Notes: generated by a model not told the origin, from the letters alone. 64,000 bases of DNA from Sporobolomyces roseus (GCA_016617785.1 JADILM010000001.1:3720001-3784000); one strand, 5' to 3'. Shown: positions 34,180-46,217, numbered from the stretch's first letter. A program made the numbers and translations.

Positions 34180-37100
34180 CTATGCAGTTTCCTTCTTGCT
34201 CAGCCATCGAGCTTGCTCATTCAAAGTTGGCAATTTCGCAAGAGTTTGGGTTGGGATCGAAAGTCCAGCTTTCGACAAACGTACTGCCAATCTCATCGTT
34301 GAAATCTACGATAGTCTCTCGATTGTGTCAGTAAGGGTGTGAGAAAGAAAGGCGAAAGTTGAAGATGACTTACCGAATCTCCTCCTAATGAACCGAAAGA
34401 TTCGTCTGCTCCGAAATCTTCGACATCCAATCTCAGCACAGCTGCCCATTCCCGCTTCAATTTCTCAACCATAGGAGCTAGCTTCTCCCGCTCTTCCTTC
34501 GATAACTTCTCCTCGACCGGTTTTGTTCGAATCTGCTTCTCGAGCTTTGGCGCCGTTTCTCCAAGTTTGAGCTGATCGACTTTCGTACATGGAGCTGTCG
34601 TGAGGTAGTCGAGTACTTGAGCGATAGTTCTCAGGATTCCTTCGACTTGAGCTTGACCAATGATTCGCTCGTCGAAGTAACACGCCAACTCGAGCCTGTC
34701 CGGTTCATTCTTCTCTGGCGTGAATTCGAACGAGAGCGTGTAGTTCGTTGGCATGTGGATGCGTTCTGGAGGTTGTCGAATCGGCCATGGTGCGAGGTTC
34801 TCCTCCTCGTCGTCGAGTTCGGCCAAAGATTGATAGGTGACGAGAATATCGAATAAATCGGCTCGACCGGGAAGGGAGCAGATTCGAGCGAGGTCGGAGA
34901 GTGTCACTCCTTGGTTGAGCCGAGCAAGTCGATCAGACTTGGTTTCGGCTTTGGCGAGATCGAGGAGTGAGGGAGAATCGGATTCGGAGAGGACGAGGCG
35001 AGATGGTAGAACAGAGACACAAGGTCCGATCATCGTATCAGCGAGGTCGACATCGATATCCCGACCGGAACGAACAATTCCTACGGTGAGATCGGAAGAA
35101 TGAGCGTGATGAGAGAGGGCGAGGGAAGTTGCGAGTCGTGAAGCGATAGCTGGAGTGATTCCGTTTCGCTGCGAGAGTCCCGAGAGATCGCCCGACCAAT
35201 GAACGTAGGCTGCCGCTGTAGTCGCAAGCATCTCGCCGTTGAGAGGATCTTGTGACGGCCAGTGAAGGGGTTTCGCGTTTGAGAGCTGGGAACGCCAGAA
35301 GTCACTAGTCGAAGATAGGGGTTCCTTCTCGCTTGCCCACCAGGTGACGAAGGAGCTGAACGGCGGTCGGTCAGGAAGTTGGAGATCGTAGCACAAAGCC
35401 CGAAGATCAGCCGTGAGAAGTTCGAGTGTCCATCCGTCGCTGCGAAACGTCACTAGCATCAGTCATCATCCATCGATTACAAATGAAGACAGCTCTTTCA
35501 TACCTCATCGCGTGATGCAGACTCCAAGCGAGTTTTCGTTGGCCTCCATAGTCCGAGAACAATGCGAAAGAGACGTGAAGCTGTCCCCATCGGAAAGCAT
35601 ATCGTTTGCGATCCTGTTCAAGCCAGCTCTGTCGATCAGAACAATCTCGTCAGACAACATCGCAGGCTGGCATGAAGAGCGAAAGTTTGACTAACCGAAA
35701 TCTTGCGCTCTAAATCTCCCTCACTCTCGATGCTCAGCTTCTCCAACGTAGTCGCTCGTCTGACTTGCTCGTCCTCCTTCGACAAAACTACTTGTGCGGT
35801 CTTGCCCAGTGTTTCCGGAAGGACGAAGACCGTTCGAAGCACTTCGTGTCGTTCGATCAACGATTTGATCGCTTGTTCGAGTTTCGAACTTTCGATGTCG
35901 GTCTTGACGGCGTAGACTGCTTGAGCGAAGTAATGACCGACGGGAGAGTCGAAAGAAGGAGCGAGGAGAGCTTCTTGTGAGGGTGCCGTAGGGTAGATGT
36001 CGGTGATTGATGAACGAGAAAGGGAGTAATCGCTCGAAGTCGTGATTTCGGTCAAGAGTGGTTCAAGCAAGTCAGGTTGGATTAGGGAGAATGGTCGATA
36101 AGGCTGAGGTCGATCGGAACCGTTGGAGGTGGTCGAAGTGGTGGACTCCTTAAGAACGTTTGCGCACTCGCTCAACTTCCTTGCTTCTCCAAGTTGCCGA
36201 AATCCTACTGTCCATCCATCTCCCCTCAATACGCTCACGATCCGCATAAATCTGATCGAGTCTCCTCCTAGTTCCGTAAATCCGTCATCATCTCCAATTT
36301 CTCCCTCGTCGATCTTGAGCACCCTTGCCCATGCCTTTCTCGCAGCTCGATGGTACTTGTCGTCAGTCTGGATCTTCTCCCGCTTCGACGAGTCGCCACT
36401 CTGCTGTTTCCGCCTTGATCTGAAATCGTATTTCTCAGCGACGCTTCGTAGAGTCTTTCGATCCGCTTTACCCATTCCGGCAGTCGGGATGTGAGTGACA
36501 GCGAGCCAATACCTCGGTACCATGTAACCTGGCACCTTCTCGGCGAGCGCCTTCTGCAGTGTCGAAGTAAGAGTCACAAAGTCGGGAGAAGAGGTGAAAG
36601 GGTGAACGAGAGTCGAAGTGTCGATAGAGGTCGAGGAGTGTTGAGTGAGGAAAGGAGGAGAGAGCTCGAGGAATGCGACGAGGGAGGGAGCGATGTTGTC
36701 GGTTTCGAACTTGTCGACGATGCCTCGAGTGATCGATGGATTCGTTTTCGCCGAGAGGTGTTCTTCGATTTCTCCGATTTCGATCCTGTGAGCTCGCGCG
36801 GGAAGCAATCAGCTTCTGAGACTGATAGTCGTACTGTCGAAAGCTCACCTGAGTCCGTTGACTTTGACTTGACCATCTTTCCTCCCCAAACATTCGATGT
36901 TCCCTTCTTGATCCGCCAACCATCTTCCCAAATCTCCAGTTCTATACAGTCTCCTCTCCTCCTTTCTACCACTCTTGATGTCGAGTAATTCCGCCTCTTC
37001 GTCGTTCAGATCGTAGAAGACTCCTTCATTGAGCTGTTTTCGAACGTAACCTGGAGTGACTTGTTCGCCTGTCACGCAGATTTCTCCGATACAGCCGAGG

Positions 37101-39049
37101 GGAACCGGAGTGAGAGATGTAGTAGAAAGGATGTGGATACGGGTGAGACCGGTCGGTCGTCCGATCGGTAGACCTGAGGGTGGAGTTGGGTCGAGGGATT
37201 GATTCGAGACTACTCCGACCGTTGTTTCCCTACAATGTCGATTCCAGATTAGTCCAAGATCGATCTAATGTATAAGAGAGCATCGGCTCACGTTGGTCCA
37301 TAATCAATCACTACTCTGACCCCTCTTTCTCTCCATTTCTCCCTCACTGCTCTCTCAACTTTCTCACCTCCAGTATTCACCTGTTTGATCTTGAACCCTG
37401 CTCGATCCCACGCTTCCTTTGAGGTTTCATTCTCCCTCGGTTGCGCTTCCGGGTGTTCGAAGAGGAGTGAAGAAATGGTGGGTGTGAGATCGACGAGAGT
37501 GCATTTCAGGCGAAGGATCGACCCGGCGAGATCAGAGAAGAGGGAAGCTGGAGTCGTGAGGCAGATAGTCGAACCGTGCTGTATGAAGCGTCGGTAGTCA
37601 GCTTGACTGTATGAGCTTGGAATAGGAGAGTTGACTCACAGCGAAAGCATCCCAAATGTTCATTACGCTAACATCGAACGAATAACTCGGGAATTGGAGA
37701 ACCCTCTCTCCTCTCGCCCTTCCAAACACTCCTCGGTAGTTCCTGGAGTCGATTGATCGAATGAAATCAGCAACTCGAATCGCACCGTCAAACCGAGCAA
37801 GCTAAGAAACGAACCTGAGAAAAGCAGCGACGTTTCGATGCTGAACGACAATACCTTTCGGCACGCCAGTCGTACCACTCGTATAGATGACATAAGCGAT
37901 TCCATCCTCATTCACTTCAGGTTCGACCCATTCTCGTTCAAGAGGGAAATCCTTTTCAAGCGTGTCCAAGTTCCCTCTCAACGATTCCTCGAGTACTGCA
38001 TTCGGTTCAATCACTCCATCTAATAACATTTCCTCTCCGTCTTCCGTAGTTCTCCATTCACTCCATTTCTTTTCCTCCTCTCCCTCTTCCGAAGCCTGAA
38101 CGATTCCTACGCCAGCCAGCAGTCCCTCTTTCCTCAATTCCCTCAAGATGACTTTCTTCCTCTCTTCTGGCCAACTCGGCTCGAGGGCGAGGTACCCGAA
38201 TCCGGCGAGTGCGATAGCTAACATGGAAATGATCATTTGAGGAGATTTTGCTGTGCAAAGAGGGACGACGTAGGAACTGGGAAAGGACGCAATGGACGGT
38301 GAGACGGAGGATAAGAGGCGCTGAGCGAGATAGCGGGAAAGGTGGAGGAGTTGGGAGTAAGTGAGGACTAGATCGGTTGCTGAGGGAGAGTCGGAAGATG
38401 AGGCGAAATGGAAAGCTGGATCATTCGGGTAGAGGGAAGCGGCGTGGAGGTAGAAGGACGGGAGATTCGTGCAGTTGTCGGGATACGCTGAGGGAGGAGG
38501 AGGAGCTCGAGACAGTTTTGAGAGATCGGAGGATTCGGTGGAAGGAGGGAGAGTGATCGAATTGAGAGGGACAGGTTCAGTCGAATGTGAGAGGAGAGAA
38601 TCGTATGCTGTTGCGACGTGCGAGAGGAACCATTCTGCTTCGAGTTGTGACAGGAGGGAAGAATCATAGTTGAGCGAGAGAGATTGATTGTTGAGTGTGA
38701 GTTGTAGCGGCGTAGTCTGATCCCCTTCTTCACACAGCACTTGTAGCCTGACTTTATCCTCATGTGACTTTGGTCTAGTCTGACCGACCTGTCGTAGTAA
38801 GATCAAATTCCCCTCCGATCCTTCCCTGTCGATTTCACCGTCTACAATCTCGCCCCTTTCCACCTCGAATGCATAGCGATCCTCTCCCGCATGAGCTGCC
38901 AGTATCAATGCAGCTGCTGCTCGTAGTCCAGCGATTGCAGTTGACTTGTCGGATTGATTTGTAGATGAAAGTGCAATTTCAATTTTTCTGATCTCTGCTT
39001 GTTGGAGTTGATACGAGTGGGGTAGTCGAGGGTAATCAGGTGGTATCAT
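34180..39049 (-). CDS. Mini non-ribosomal peptide synthetase, A-T-C-T
   Basis: About 1,470 residues in eight or so exons. Residues 1-200 resemble the C-terminal part of a condensation domain without an HHxxxDG motif. An adenylation domain follows: A3 YTSGTTGVPKGI, A4 SFDVSVMNIWDAFAHG, A5 DYGPTETTVG, A7 YRTGDLGRW, A8 GRKDGQVKVNGLRIEIGEIE, A10 GKADRKTL. Then carrier T1 (FTELGGDSIRFMRIVSVLR) and a complete condensation domain with DIYPTAPSQEALL, RHEVLRTVFV and the catalytic LHHAMSDGW motif, whose SDG is formed across an intron. The terminal carrier T2 has LGGDS at the last splice junction, then ISTMRLAVRLSKAGLSIPTQ and a stop at 34180. There is no thioesterase or reductase. The Asp of FDVSV suggests an alpha-amino acid substrate. 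The T-C-T end recalls fungal siderophore synthetases, but the product is unknown. Confidence 0.9.
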
Positions 39050-39348
39050 CTTGATCTATAGTCGAGGAGTGCGATCGTGTTGAACGGAGAGAGAGAGACT
39101 AGTTTGATCTTTCCAATTCGCTCATTTTAATCGGAAAAGCGAGTTCTTCTCCGATCTTTACCACCGCACTCTTCAAACCTCCTCTCTCAACTACCAATCT
39201 CCTACTCAGTTCCCATGAGGACCCACTCTTCCTCTAGCTCACTCCGCGGAATCTCATCGGAGTTCTTCATTCCCTTGCTTCTCGATGGCTTGAAAGACTC
39301 ACTCTGCTGCTTTGTTAACTTAGGGTGCCTGTACATACTGCTTAGGAT
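39050..39348. promoter_or_regulatory. Shared divergent promoter NRPS / GH26-like
   Basis: The 299 bases between the two start codons must serve both genes. I searched for but did not find a convincing palindromic factor site. Shared regulation is possible, not shown. Confidence 0.4.
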
Positions 39349-41252
39349 ATGCCTCGATCACGCTACAGTGATTCCGATTCGACAACAGACTCAGCCGACT
39401 CCTCCTCCTCGGTTCAACCACGTTCTCGGCGGCCAAGAAGTAGCTATAGCGACAGCAGGGGTCAGTATGCAGCAGAAAGAGATAGCAGCGGTGACAACGA
39501 TGATACCGATACAGTGAGTTCCCGTCTTGTGTAATCCTTCCGAGTTCGAAACTGATTCTTCTTCGCATGACAGGATTCTGACTCCGATTCGAACGTTCGG
39601 AAACGACTCAAACGAAACCGATCCTCTTCCTCTTCACACACCGAAAGATCCCTTGCAACCGCTCCTCCTCCTCCTTATGAAACACCTCAACCAAATTCCT
39701 CTCGCAACAACTTGACCTGTTTCCTCGGGATCGCATTCGCTATTTGTCTCGTCGCAGTAGGAGGATACGCTTTATACACTTGGAAGAAGTCGGCGGGATC
39801 GGATGCGATAGAATCGAGTTCTGGTGATTCCGAGATTGGAGCGAAAACGGTTACGGTCACAGCGGGAGGATCAGATACTGCCACTGCCTCACCTTCATCG
39901 AAATCAACGACCGTATCGATCGATTCCAGTTCCGACTCGAATTCGACCACTTCCTCATCAACGAATGCTACCTCATCAAGTTCTTCGAGTTCGTCGTTGA
40001 AGATCGTATTGAATGGATTGAGTCGGAATAATATTGGGATTGGATTCTTACCGGACTACAATAATCAGGATATGAAGAAGATTACGGATGGATTAGGAAT
40101 CAAATCTTCGTTTTATGGTTGGTGAGCACTCGGAAACTTTCTCTCATTCCCATAAATTTCCTTCGAAAACTGATGAATGGAACGGGTAGGTACGCTCAAT
40201 TACCGGAATCGGATGAATGGGATGGAGCTCAGCTACTCTCACAAATGGACGATCTCAAAGCTTGTAACTGCATCTTCCAACCGTTCGTATTCCTCTATAC
40301 TTTTCTCGTGTTCTTCGCTCACTTCTCGTCGTTCTCGATCAGTGCTGTCATGCCTACGAAGGGCTGGAAAGGATTGACTGAGGAAGACAACTTTCAAGCT
40401 CTCGCAATTGCGAAAGTGATGAAAATGTTTACGGACGAAGGGATCGAAGTTCAATTGAGATTCGCTCATGAAGTGAATTGGTATGTGAGTCGCACTTTTC
40501 CTTTTCTCTCAATTAGGTAGCGACGCTGATGGGGTATCTCGAGTGAACAGCAAGAAGATGGAACGTATAAAGGAACTGCCGATGATTTCAAGAAAGGTTG
40601 GGCGGCAGTAGCAGCAGCTGTCAAGGACAACGACAAAGTCAAGATGTTCTTTACCCCTAACATCGCCGCCAAGCTCGAGGATTACGTCGCTTACATGCCG
40701 GATGATCTATCGACTGTTCATCTGATTGGGTACGTCTCTCTTCGTCTGTCTCGAGGAATTCAAGCTGACTCTGTCATGCCCTCGGGACAGGATCGATTAC
40801 TACCCATCAAGCTCGACAGAATCGTTCGTTGATCATATGAAGCCATTCTACGACAAGTACTGCACAGACGGATCAATTTTGTTTGCGATCGGTGAAACTG
40901 GGTGAGCTTTCTTTTTGCTCTGTCGTGACGAACGTCGCTTGACTCTCGCTCATCGATAGGAATGGCTGGGAAGGGGGGATCGAGGAGCGGCTGACGTGGA
41001 TGGATCAATGCACGAGTGAAGAGACTGCGAAAGCAATGCCTCACTATATCGGAGTTGTGCGTTTCTTTCTCTCTCTCTTCTCCTCAATTTGTCACTCACC
41101 TTCCCTACCTTCAGTCGTGGTTCAACTATGATAAGGAACGAGAGTTTCGACTGTGGATCGAGAACGAGTCCGATGTCAACGACGCAGCGAAGAAATGGTT
41201 CTCGAGTTCAGATGGGATGTCGGCGGAGGGAGCGACGGCGGGGAATGCATGA
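39349..41252 (+). CDS. Type II membrane-anchored GH26-like glycoside hydrolase
   Basis: The cytosolic part (residues 1-100) is Ser/Asp/Arg-rich. One transmembrane helix (LTCFLGIAFAICLVAVGGYALY, about 102-123) follows, then a Ser/Thr-rich stalk to about residue 205 and a catalytic domain. The domain shows IGIGFLPDYN, a putative acid/base motif QLRFAHEVNWY (GH26 pattern R-x-x-HE-x-N), MFFTPN, a strand IGIDYYPSS, a nucleophile candidate FAIGETG and the late strand GVSWFNYDKE. This order fits a clan GH-A barrel closest to GH26 mannanase-like enzymes. Exons join correctly at W-YAQ, P-AVM, and across introns near 40480, 40731, 40902 and 41060. An extracellular or wall-polysaccharide role is inference; substrate is unknown. 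It is divergent from the NRPS. Confidence 0.75.
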
Positions 41253-41737
41253 GGAGCTTCTATATCGCAGTCTTTATTGTTCTGAAATGGTTCGTTTCTC
41301 ATTACCTTCGTCCTCGTGGAACGCGCAAGCTTCTCCATACTTCGTTCGCCAATCGTTCGCTGCGAAACAATCAAACTTGTTCGACTCGTTACTGCTAATC
41401 TCGTATCGTCGGCAACAGCTTTAAACTCGGCAGGAGAAACCCTTCCGACGGTTCTCGCAGATCTTCATGAGATTGAATAGTTCTTCGATACTAAAAATAG
41501 GTAAACTCCTTCGATAGTCAAATGTGAGGTCAGATTTGACAATCGACTGACAACATCTGACTCTCCGCAGGTACAGACAAACTAAGTCGACACGCGGTGT
41601 CCTTTATCTATCCCGAAGGTTCATAGTGTTCCCGAAATCAATCGAAGATTCGACCGACCTTTTCAAACTTCTCCCCACTTCAACTTTCACCCTCTCTTCT
41701 TTCTCCTCTCACCTTTTACCTCACCAGTCCTATCACG
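41253..41737. other. Intergenic, GH26-like to amino-acid transporter
   Basis: A 485-base tandem intergenic stretch with the 3' end of one gene and the promoter of the next. It ends in a CT-rich leader before ATG 41738. No gene was seen. Confidence 0.5.
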
Positions 41738-44378
41738 ATGAACGTCGCAGGAATCGCAGGTGCCGCAGATCCTCAAAGAGAACTGAACGAATCGGATACA
41801 GAGTTTCACGATGAAAAGCGTTCGCCTCCTTTTGGAAGTGAGTCTCCTCACTTTCTCCCAATTTGCTCTATCATCGAGCTTATAGTATATACTTGCTGTG
41901 CAGCTCGCTACACCCCCTCGTTCGCCGAGCATCTCCACTGGGCTCGACTTTCACGCCAGAAGGAAGATGCTGACAAGACCAAGATTACTGGTTCTCACGC
42001 TATGTCGGGGCTCATTCACACTATCAAGGGCGATAAGGAGGAGTCGAAGGAACAAGACGTCGGAACCGTTACGGAAGCTCCGGTCGAAGAAGAAGATCAA
42101 CTTGTCGGATTGAGCGAACGAGATCTCTCGCTTGTCAACGCTAGGCGGGTACTTCGTCAAGCAGGATGGGCCTCCGCGTTTTACTTAATCACATGCGATA
42201 TGCGAGTTTGCTCTCTCTCGTCGTTCGCTGGCCAGAGCTGACGATTTTCCACATCTCCCTTCTGATTTCCTCCTCTCTCCCGCCGCATGCAACCGCCTCC
42301 TCTCCCAACGCTTCTATATGACACAGATTAGGTCCATTTAACGCTGGCTTCAGCGTCGCTTCAGTAGGCTTACTGCCGGGGATAACACTCTACGTCCTCT
42401 TTGGTCTGATGGCATTTTGTGGAGGTACGGGCTTATGGTATCTCTTCCTACGCCTCGACTCGGTTCGGTACCCCATCAGGATGTATGGAGATATCGGGCA
42501 GAGAGTCTACGGAACCTGGTGCCGACATTTGTTCTCTCTCCTACAATCGATTCAGCTCGTGCTCAATGTCGGTAAGTCAGATTCAGCTCTCGTAACTTCC
42601 TCTGTACAGTAGGTACGCGTTCGTGATACTGACGCTCGCTCGAGGGAGAACACAGGATTGATATGCCTCTCGAACGGACAAGGTCTCGCTCAAATCATCA
42701 ATGGCGCTCCCGGTGGACGCACACTCTGCTTCTCCGTCTGCGTCGTCATCTGGGCTCTCGTCGGAATGGTGTCAGGTCAAATCAGGACTCTCAAGGTGAG
42801 CCCACCCTTTGCGTATCGATCCGAAAAGTTCACGCACTGACCTTTCGTCGAAGAAAAAAAGGGAATCGGTAATATCGCCAATCTGTCAATCTGGATCAAT
42901 CTCTTGATCATCGTACGCTCTCCTGTCAATCTCGGTACGGTTGCTGAACGTGTCTGAGCTGAACTTCCCGAAAACATAGTTCCTATCGATGGGATTCATG
43001 GCTCACTCTCCGCCTAACTATGCCGCTGCCAAAGCCTCGGGTATCGACTACAGCGGACCCGCTAGGGTGGTAGCCATTGTTTCGCAACCCGTTTTTGCGC
43101 AAGTCAATGGTGAGTTACGTTTCCGTTACTGCCAATTCGAGACGCTCTCGATACTAATCGTAGGCTCACTTATACAGGTGTATTCAATATGGTCTTCGCT
43201 TACGGAGGAGCTATGATTTTCCCCGAGATCATCAGGTGAGTCGATGTTTCGAAGTCGGCGATAGAACGATTCGAGCAATGATCCTTTTCTCCATCAGCGA
43301 ATTACGCCGGCCTCGGGACTTCATCAAGGGAATGGCTCTAGCGCAGATACTCATCACTGTGAGTATTCCATCACTTCTATGAGATTGCAAAACTGACGAA
43401 ACCGTCTGTGCCATTTTTTCTCGCAGAGTGTCTACCTGATGTACGGTGTCTATACATACTGCTTCCAAGGGCAGTACACCCTCGCACTGAGCTATCAAGG
43501 CGTGTCGAAGTACTCCTGGCAGACCGTGGGCAATGTTCTCGCTCTAGTAACTGGAATCATTGCCGCGACGCTTTACGGCAACATCGGACTCAAGGTTCTC
43601 TACATCAACGTTATCGAGGGCATCTTCCGCGGTGTAAGCCTTGATACCTCTCCTTCTCATGTCTGCTTCCTAATCACTCTGTTCCACAGCCTCCTTTGAT
43701 GTCCCGACGAGGACACATTATCTGGATTCCCTTAGTTATCGTTTATTGGGGACTTGCGTTCGTGATCGGTTCTGCCATTCCTTCAGTCGGTGCTCTGAGT
43801 GGTCTCGTCGCGTATGTTCTCTCTCATCATCCTCGTCTCGACCTTGTTGCTGATCGTGTTCGTTTGCAGAGCGGTCGCAATCTTCCAATTCAGCTACACT
43901 TTCCCTCCGATGCTCCTTCTCGGATATATGATGAGGATTGACGCAATGGCTCACGATGATCCATTTGTGACTCCCGGTGTCAAACCTCGACAACACGATA
44001 ATTGGAAATCTTTCGTAAGCTTTTCGAAGTTTTTGCTTGAGGTCGTTCGTTGACTTCTCGAAATCACAGTCTCGCTGGCGTCGCGCTGCTTTCGACGGTG
44101 GAACAAAACGAGTTGTCTACAAGTGCGTCTCACCTACTGTGAGGCTCATTCTCCTCAATTGACTGACGTTTCGTTTGAACAGGTCCTTGCTTTTCCTCTG
44201 GTTCATCGCAGCTCTCGCTACAGCAGGACTCGGGATGTACGCGAGTAAGATTATCCATTCTCCTATCTAGCCGCGCCGCTGAGTACTGATTGCCCTCTCG
44301 CGTGCAGCTGGTACCGATCTTCGAGAAGCGATCTCGGCAGGGTCAGCTTCGTCTTTCGGATGCGCTTCTCCTGTTTGA
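41738..44378 (+). CDS. AAAP-family transmembrane amino-acid transporter
   Basis: The hydrophilic N-terminus (about 150 residues) is followed by some ten or eleven membrane segments spread over about a dozen exons. Typical elements are: first helix with GPFNAGFSVASVGLLPGI, then SVGLL..LFGLMAFCGG, SNGQGLAQIINGAPGG, FLSMGFMAHSPPNYAAA, VFNMVFAYGGAMIFPEIISELRRPRDFIKGM (the AAAP/AVT segment with F-x-Y-G-G and P-E-I/M), VYTYCFQGQY, LKVLYINVIEGIF and PSVGALSGLVAAVAIFQF. This pattern marks the AAAP (aromatic/neutral amino acid, AVT/Mtr-type) secondary carriers that use H+ or Na+ gradients. It ends SSFGCASPV at 44378. Plasma versus vacuolar membrane cannot be decided from the sequence; the short C-terminus and Mtr-like motifs favour the plasma membrane. 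Confidence 0.87.
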
Positions 44379-44872
44379 GTTGTCGCAGTCAATAAGCCGT
44401 CCTCTGGTGGCCTCGACTTCCTCGTCCTGTAGTTGATCTTCATCTGTTCCTACCTTATTTTCCGCTGATTCGGGTCTTTCGACTTTCGCCATTCTTGCGC
44501 TTCCCTTGATTCGTATCTGTAATGCATGCTAGTTTTTAGCGCTCTCTCTAGTTCTTGCGCGTTGCGTCAGCTGCTGGGACTCGAGCTCAATGAAGTCCGC
44601 AAAGGTTGCAAAGTTACGTTCGACCTGAGCTCGACAACAAGATAGACCTCGCGGGTGTTTCCAAACTGGTCTGCCTCTCTGCTATTATTGCTTGCCTGCT
44701 GGGCGCTGGTTCAGTAGAAATGAGCAGCATTCATGAGAGGTTTTGCGGAGATTATCGAGATCGACGCACAGACCTACTCCGAAAAATCCTCGGAGGATCG
44801 GATGCAGGCTCAAGAGCATGTTCTCTCTCTCATTCTCGCTCTGTGCCTTTCAATCTCTTCGTGGGAGTCGAC
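44379..44872. other. Intergenic, transporter to coiled-coil gene
   Basis: Mostly 3' region of the transporter and leader of the next gene. The second half may hold an N-terminal exon of the coiled-coil gene: ATG 44720 opens a frame that runs in phase into the 44873 start. Confidence 0.35.
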
Positions 44873-46217
44873 ATGCCAAACTCCGACCAAGAGACTGAAT
44901 CGGATGTTGTTCAATTCATTCAAGGACAAATAATCAAGGGTGAGTCGCCCTCTCGCTCGTTCGTGGGTCGCAAATTATTCGTGGAGCGGATTGTTGACCG
45001 AACAAAGACGACTGCAGGACGAACAGGTTAGCTTGTCTCTTCAGCCCTGGCTCAGTTAATCTAGAGGCTATTCACACAAGTCTCGTTGTCGACTTGGTCT
45101 TGACAGCTTGGGGACAACTCGGGACAAGGGCAAAGGGTCAAATAGCAGCCTTGTGGGTGCTCAATGAGGAGAAGGAGGACTTGACGGTAGAGCAAAGTAC
45201 GCTTTGGAAGACGTTAAAGACATTTGCCTTGGTTGACGAGAACGCTTGCTGTCACACAGAATCGCTGGAACAAAACCTCAAGGCAGAATGTTTGAGTGAC
45301 TCATAGACCTGACTTTGGCTCGGCGTGTTGTCAGTACTGACCGCAAGGCTACCTCAGGAGACCCACAGGATGCCATCATGGCATCGCGAAGCGCGAGATA
45401 AAAGTAGAACTTCTACGCATCGAAGCCACGCTCCGCGATATAAGTGAACGGCTCTCAAAGTACAACAATCGAGGTCACGGCAGTCTGGAAAAGCTAGAAG
45501 ATACTATTCTCGACGTTGTACGTTGACTTTCGCAACTTTTCGTCGCGACCTCGAAAAGCTCATGTCTGTCGTCTTGCTGATTGATAGGATTGCGAGCTCG
45601 TAGAGTACAGTAAGTCGTATATCACTTTGAATGTGGAGAGATCTTACCGATACTTATCTTTTGCCATTCTGCAGCTGATCAGCGTGAGTCTAGAGCTTTC
45701 TTTGCCTGATCAGCGGCCCTAACGTACTCCGAGGGCAGTGGAACGTTGGCATGAAGAGACACTGTCGAGTCAGGACCACAACGAAGATTCACGTCCGCCT
45801 TTTGGACTGTCTCGCTTACAAGCTCAAGAAATGGTGAGCTCGCGATGCCGTCGCTTTGCTAGCCCTACTTGGAGCAGGACAAGCTACTTACCGCTGTGAC
45901 CCGTATAGTTGAAGAGGCTGAACGCTTACGACGAACACGTTCGTAGAAGCAAAGCTGGGATGCACGCAGAACATGGGGCTGAAAGACGATCTCCCGAGCT
46001 AATCGCGCGGAGATTTGCCGTGCGCAAACGACTGGACCTAGCGGCACCAAAGCAATCTTCAGACAGGCGATACACGAGCAATTCGAGCGACTCGACCCCG
46101 TCGGAGAAAGGCACGAGTCCATTGCGACATGCTTCAACGTTCTCGCTCGCGAAAGCTCGCATCCTACCAAGATCAGGCACCTACCGGAAAGCTACCATCT
46201 ACGTTGAACACTCGTAA
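44873..46217 (+). CDS. Unidentified coiled-coil protein, many small exons
   Basis: Splicing by eye gives: MPNSDQETESDVVQFIQGQ, then GGLLTEQRRLQDEQ, then a middle part that may read NEEKEDLTVEQ. A long helical exon follows (KREIKVELLRIEATLRD, ISERLSKYNNRGHGSLEK, LEDTILDV), then DCELVEY, a 9-nt microexon, and LERWHEETLSS with FGLSRLQAQEM. The last part begins LKRLNAYDEH. Heptad hydrophobics are clear in the first, third and fifth segments. The middle (about 45035-45385) is uncertain: open frames exist but the exact exons could not be fixed. The end is ambiguous too: an unspliced exon stops at 46217 with a Ser-rich basic tail, while an extra intron (45939-45985) would give a helical end stopping at 46207. 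I recognise no family. A structural or complex-forming role is inference from the coiled coil. Confidence 0.5.
45675..45683 (+). other. 9-nt microexon
   Basis: The exon CTGATCAGC lies between gcag and gtgagt. Joined to the upstream exon (45588-45609, ending GAG TAC A) and the downstream one (from 45739, TG GAA CGT), it yields EY-T-DQ-LERW in frame. Its flanking introns are about 65 and 55 nt, each with good GT and AG ends. Confidence 0.65.

Noticed and set aside
34217..34300. Alternative last NRPS exon ending at 34217
   Set aside because: Splicing to the next acceptor gives a proper carrier-domain end (STMRLAVRLSKAGLSIPTQ) with stop at 34180; the alternative gives an unrelated tail.
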